In this document: one piece after another, positions 60,244 through 64,000 of the stretch | Position numbering within the stretch: position 1 is the first letter of the stretch | Layout of the letters: each line of letters opens with the position of its first letter | The notes under the pieces: generated by a model | Seen by the model: only the letters and a program-made list of their open reading frames with translations | What the model was told of the DNA's origin: nothing | Database searches by the model: none | DNA from: Vitis vinifera | Lineage: Eukaryota; Streptophyta; Magnoliopsida; Vitales; Vitaceae | Assembly (NCBI RefSeq): GCF_030704535.1 | Contig: NC_081821.1 | Location: 3,797,001-3,861,000 of the forward strand | Direction of reading: 5' to 3' | Length of the DNA: 64,000 nucleotides | Position numbers and translations under genes: made by a program

Positions 60244-60291
60244 ACAATAGAGAATATTATAGAGGATACAATAGAGAATATTATAGAGGAT
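60244..60291. repeat. 24-bp tandem duplication in the TRIM 3' LTR
   Basis: ACAATAGAGAATATTATAGA-GGAT occurs twice without mismatch (60244-60267, 60268-60291). Confidence 0.85.
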
Positions 60292-60869
60292 AGAACTAAA
60301 TACAACTATTGGGTTCCTGAAACATGGTATGTTTCGTTCTTCCTTACATCTCTATCCACCTCGTATAATCTTTACAATAATATATCAACTTAGAAAATAT
60401 TCTCCACTATTTTTTACAAAAAATAATCTACACTAATTAGGAATTTGGGACACTTCCCAACAATTTCCACCTTCTACCAAATTTCAAAGAGTCAATCGCT
60501 CGATGATATAGGTTTTTTGTATCATATCACCATGAAAGGGCAATCGACTCCACCTTCAACTGAAATTCCTTTTGTCTTCGTCTTGTGTGCTTTTGTTTTT
60601 CCAGAAATCTTCAACTTGGTGCTCTGATACTAGTTTGTTGTATCAACGGAAGCTTTAATAAAAACAATATTAATTCAAGAACACAAAGATAAAATAATCA
60701 ACACAAAGATGCATGAGTTTTAACGTGGTTCGATCAACTATACATACATCTACGAATGAGAGAGAATCATTTCACTATATAATATAGAATATTAAGAGGA
60801 TAAAACTAGATACAACTATTGAGTTCTAGAAACATCTCATGTTTTCCCACTGCTTGTATCTATACCTTA

Positions 60870-60995
60870 CCATGAGCCTTCTTTATCCATGACCTACCAT
60901 GAGTCCTCTTGCTAGCCTTCTTTATCCATGCCCTACCATGAGTCATCTTGCTCCATCAGGCATTACCTACCATGAGTCAGTTTGCTCCATCAGGT
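60870..60995. repeat. CTACCATGAGTC minisatellite-like array in the TRIM 5' LTR
   Basis: Four to five degenerate units around (C/T)(C/T)TACCATGAG(C/T)C followed by CTTCTTTATCCATG or TTGCTCCATCAGG. Absent from the other LTR of the same element. Confidence 0.75.
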
Positions 60996-61374
60996 CACCT
61001 CATATACTCTTTACAAGCCGATCTTCATCTCATAACTTTTTCCTCTCATGATCTAGAATATTTATAGAGATATTTCCAACAATCTTCCTTATTATATAAG
61101 GAAGTCTAATATTATAATAATATATCAACTTCAAAATATTCTATACAATATTTTTTACAAAAAAAAAAGAATCTACACTAATTATGAATTTGAGACATTT
61201 CCCGATAAGAATAAAAAATAAAACACTAAATATAAAAATTATTTTCAAAATCATATTTAAAAACATTAAAAACAAGTTAAAAACATTTTAGATTTCCAAA
61301 CATACTTTTGTTTTATAAAACATTCGAAAACAATTTTCAAAAATTGTTTTCGAAAATAGTTACCAAACAGACCC

Positions 61375-62357
61375 CCTAAGTTTTTACCAAATATTATCTA
61401 ATTAAAGATCCCAAAGGTTAAATATTTTACACTACTTCTATCTAATTATTTAATAGAGCTCGTAGATAATTCCTTATAATTTGGCACGTGAGCTAGATAA
61501 TTAGGCATTAGAGACCACAACAAGTATTTAAGAAATAAATATCAAATAATTAATTTAAAATCAATTTAAGTCATTAATATTAAGTATGTGACATTATCTT
61601 TATCAGATAAAAGGTTTGAAGCATTGACTTAAATAAAAATGGAATCGTAAGGCTTAATTCTCAGCAGCCCATCGAAGTAACAGATTTTGATCTGATTACA
61701 AAGGAAGCTTCATGGAAATTCCAACTCAACATAATTTCAATCAAACATTTAATTGATTGTATTGGTAGTTGGGTGGTATTTTATTTTTGTCTTTGAATGA
61801 TTCACTTTACCAACTAAATAGGATGACTAACTTGAATTCTGCATGCGGATCAAATTTTAAAAAATAAAAATTATGTTGTCTATCATAATCAAACACCATT
61901 AGGGTTTAATGTTGGACCTTAGAGAAAAAAAAGTAATTTAATATCTTTTTTTTTTAAATAATGTAATTGAAATGATTAAGTTAATTAATTATGATTGAAA
62001 CATAATTTACTTACTGACTTAGACCTAAATTAATTATATCTTAAATTGGAAGTCACATCAAATCTAGTCATCATGTAATTAGACATTAAGTTAGCATTGA
62101 TTAATCAAACTTGACTTGATTGAATTTGGATTAGACTCCAATTGATGTTACGCTTATACTTTTAAAAGATATTCAAAGTGAAACCTAGATAGACGACTAA
62201 TTCAAGGCCATTTAATCTAACATTTGCCATTGTAGAGAAAGTCGCTATAATATTGAAATTGAATTGTGGTATGTAGGGTGGGCTAGATCTTGGGCCGGTA
62301 ACGCAATTGGCTAGACTTTGATAAATAATTTTTTTTTTTAATGTTATTTAGCATAGA
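61375..62357. other. AT-rich intergenic DNA
   Basis: No gene or clear element. Confidence 0.45.
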
Positions 62358-62938
62358 ATTATAATACTTTTAGCTATGCTTGTTCTTTAGTGTCGTATGT
62401 TAAGTTCACGAAGGAATTAGGAAAAATATAAAAGAAGAAAATTAGGTTTAAAGTTAATAAATTAATTATACGTTTTTTAAATTTTATTTAGTTTTTTTTC
62501 TTTTCTATATAAAGATTAAATATTTAAAATTTTAATTAATTTTAATTATATTTTATTTTAGTTTATATTTTTTTATGGTAAACAAAACAAGGCAAAATCA
62601 TTTTTTATTCTATGTTTAGTTATTGGAAAATTGAAGGAAATGAAAGTAAAAGAAAATAGCAAAAAAATAAAAAATAAAAAATAAAAAGAAAAATAGATTT
62701 AAAATTAATAAATTATTTGTATATATAAAGAAAGATTAAATCATTTTAAAATATGTAAATTTTTATATAATTTTATTTATGTTTAATTGTGTTTCATATT
62801 TTTCATAATAAACTACATATAAGAAATTTATTTTTCTTAATTTTTTATTATTTTTTCAATACTTTTAAAAAACCAAATATAGTCTTAGTAAAAAAATTTC
62901 CAAGCCAAAGATATCATAAAAGTTGATGAAAATACCAG
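62358..62938 (+). repeat. Direct repeat, left copy
   Basis: About 580 bp matching 63488-64000 in order and orientation, from ATTATAATACTTTTAG to AAAATACCAG. Contains the AT-rich MITE-like interior. Has about 48 bp (about 62815-62870) that the right copy lacks. Confidence 0.85.
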
Positions 62939-63487
62939 TAAAAGAAAATAAAGAAGAAAAATAAAAAAGAAAAAAAGAAAAAAATGGAAAAAAAATAAAA
63001 ATAATTTTAAAATTGGTAAATTATTTTTAAATTCTTTTAAAACTCATTTCACTTAATCTATCTTTATTATATAAAAATTAAATAATTTAAAAATATATAA
63101 ATCTTTAACTAATTCTAATTATATTGGTTTTTTTTTATATTTTTCATGGTAAAACTTACCCTTCCTTTTTTCTTTCATCGGTAATTTTCTTATGCTAAAC
63201 AAAACATTAACAGATGTTTTCTACCTACTAATGTTGAATCAAACACCAAAAACAAAGAACTTATTAAAGACTCTACATAAGTCAGTAAAAAATTCTATTG
63301 GGTCCAATTAATTAATATACTTCTATATTTTTTTCTCTAACAGTGTATTGTCGAATATCAAATGGAAGAATATCCCCCATTGTTTTTTTTTTCCTGGTTT
63401 GACTGATGATAATAGTGATGGATATCAAACTCGTTGACATATTCACATATCAAGAGAAGAAAGACATTGTTAATTTTTTTTTGTCCG
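62939..63487. other. Spacer between the direct repeats
   Basis: AT-rich. 62939-63215 resembles another decayed AT-rich MITE-like copy (ATAATTTTAAAATTGGTAAATTATTTTTAAATTC). No gene. Confidence 0.45.
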
Positions 63488-64000
63488 ATTATAATACTTT
63501 TAGTTATGTTTGTTCTTCAGTGTCGTATATTACATTCGCGAAGGAATTAGGAAAAATATAAAGGAAGAAAGTTAAGTTTAAAGTTAATAAATTATTTATA
63601 CGTTTCTTTAATTTTATTTAATTTTTTTTCTTTTCTATATAAAGATTAAATATTTAAAATTTTAATTATATTTTATTTTCGTTTATATTTTTTTATGGTA
63701 AACAAAACAAGGTAAAATCATTTTTTATTCTATGTTTAGTTATTGGAAAATTGAAGGAAATGAAAGTAAAAGAAAATAGCAAGAAAAAAATAAAATAAAA
63801 ATATATTTAAAATTAATAAATTATTTGTATATTTAAAGAAAGATTAAATCATTTTAAAATATGTAAATTTTTATATAATTTTATTTATGTTTAATTTTGT
63901 TTCATATTTTTCATAATAAACTAAATATAAAAAACCAAATATAGTCTTAATAAATTTTTTTCCAAGCCAAAGATACCAAAAAAGTTTATGAAAATATCAG
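63488..64000 (+). repeat. Direct repeat, right copy (cut by window end)
   Basis: Second copy of 62358-62938. It is still matching at the last base of the window, so its true end is unknown. Confidence 0.85.

Larger units (their letters stand above)
60104..61207 (-). mobile_element. TRIM-like retroelement (two LTRs, about 173-bp internal region)
   Basis: Direct repeats at 60104-60462 and 60636-61207 share the AAGAACACAAAGATAAAATA block, an (A/C)ACGTGGTTCG-type block and the end CACTTCCC(A/G)A(C/T)A. On the minus strand the right copy is the 5' LTR, followed after a short spacer by TAGTATCAGAGC (60622-60633), a Met-tRNA primer site with one change. Then come about 160 bp of internal DNA, a purine tract (GGTAGAAGGTGGAAA) and the second LTR starting TGTTGGGAAG. 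No protein is encoded, as in terminal-repeat retrotransposons in miniature. The 5' LTR is about 200 bp longer because of CTACCATGAGTC-type repeats. Confidence 0.75.
57585..61374. mobile_element. Inverted-repeat-bounded composite element enclosing ndhF, solo LTR and TRIM
   Basis: The left end from 57585 (GGGCTTGTTTGGTAACTATT, then TTCGAGAACAATTTTT) and the complement of the right end down from 61374 (GGGTCTGTTTGGTAACTATT, then TTCGAAAACAATTTTT) match over about 35 bp with about four differences. Between them lie about 75 bp of left-side sequence, plastid ndhF, a solo LTR, a TRIM-like element and about 130 bp of right-side sequence. I read the ends as those of one non-autonomous DNA transposon. 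A target duplication could not be fixed (CTAAGCTTTTAAC to the left against CTAAGTTTTTACC to the right is suggestive but offset by a few bases on the left). Confidence 0.6.

Overview
This is nuclear DNA from a flowering plant. Genes have spliced GT..AG introns (one of about 3.6 kb and one of about 4.2 kb), intergenic DNA is very AT-rich, and transposable-element relics are abundant and nested. Protein content (DUF26 receptor kinases, plant eS7, a bHLH93-type factor, plastid ndhF debris) points to a woody eudicot. The LINE and AT-rich repeat style is what I would expect of grapevine (Vitis), but that species call is an inference.

Layout. 1-7 kb: repeat-rich DNA with a LINE broken by a solo LTR that itself carries a SINE. 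At 7.04-7.15 kb on the minus strand lies a first exon resembling AMSH-type deubiquitinases; its other exons are not visible. 8-15.7 kb: a MITE, a second solo LTR, and a 1.2 kb endogenous pararetrovirus fragment between two direct copies of host DNA. 15.8-26.4 kb: two head-to-tail receptor-kinase genes of the CRK family with identical internal exon lengths (211/238/151). The first is cytoplasmic-type (389 aa) and the second is a full DUF26 receptor (677 aa); a 5'-truncated LINE with a 16-bp target duplication lies between them. 27.5-31.9 kb: a nine-exon gene for a 233-aa peptidase M50B-like membrane protein. 33.0-36.0 kb, minus: 40S ribosomal protein eS7 (191 aa) with a 5'-UTR intron. 37.4-43.5 kb: a two-exon gene for a 637-aa SANT-domain protein with KSPRL-type repeats. 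46.4-47.8 kb, minus: a four-exon bHLH gene of the bHLH93/ICE-like group with a tandem duplication upstream. 48-64 kb: AT-rich repeats and MITEs, then a composite structure at 57.6-61.4 kb. There a pair of matching terminal inverted repeats encloses a decayed plastid ndhF copy, which is split by a solo LTR and followed by a TRIM-like retroelement.

Six genes have intact, fully in-frame exon chains that I could join base by base: two CRK kinases, the M50B-like protein, eS7, the SANT protein and the bHLH. They are unrelated in pathway apart from the kinase pair, which is a local duplication. The most unusual parts are the ndhF/solo LTR/TRIM nest inside inverted repeats, the pararetrovirus fragment flanked by duplicated host DNA, and the LINE/LTR/SINE nest with target duplications at two levels.
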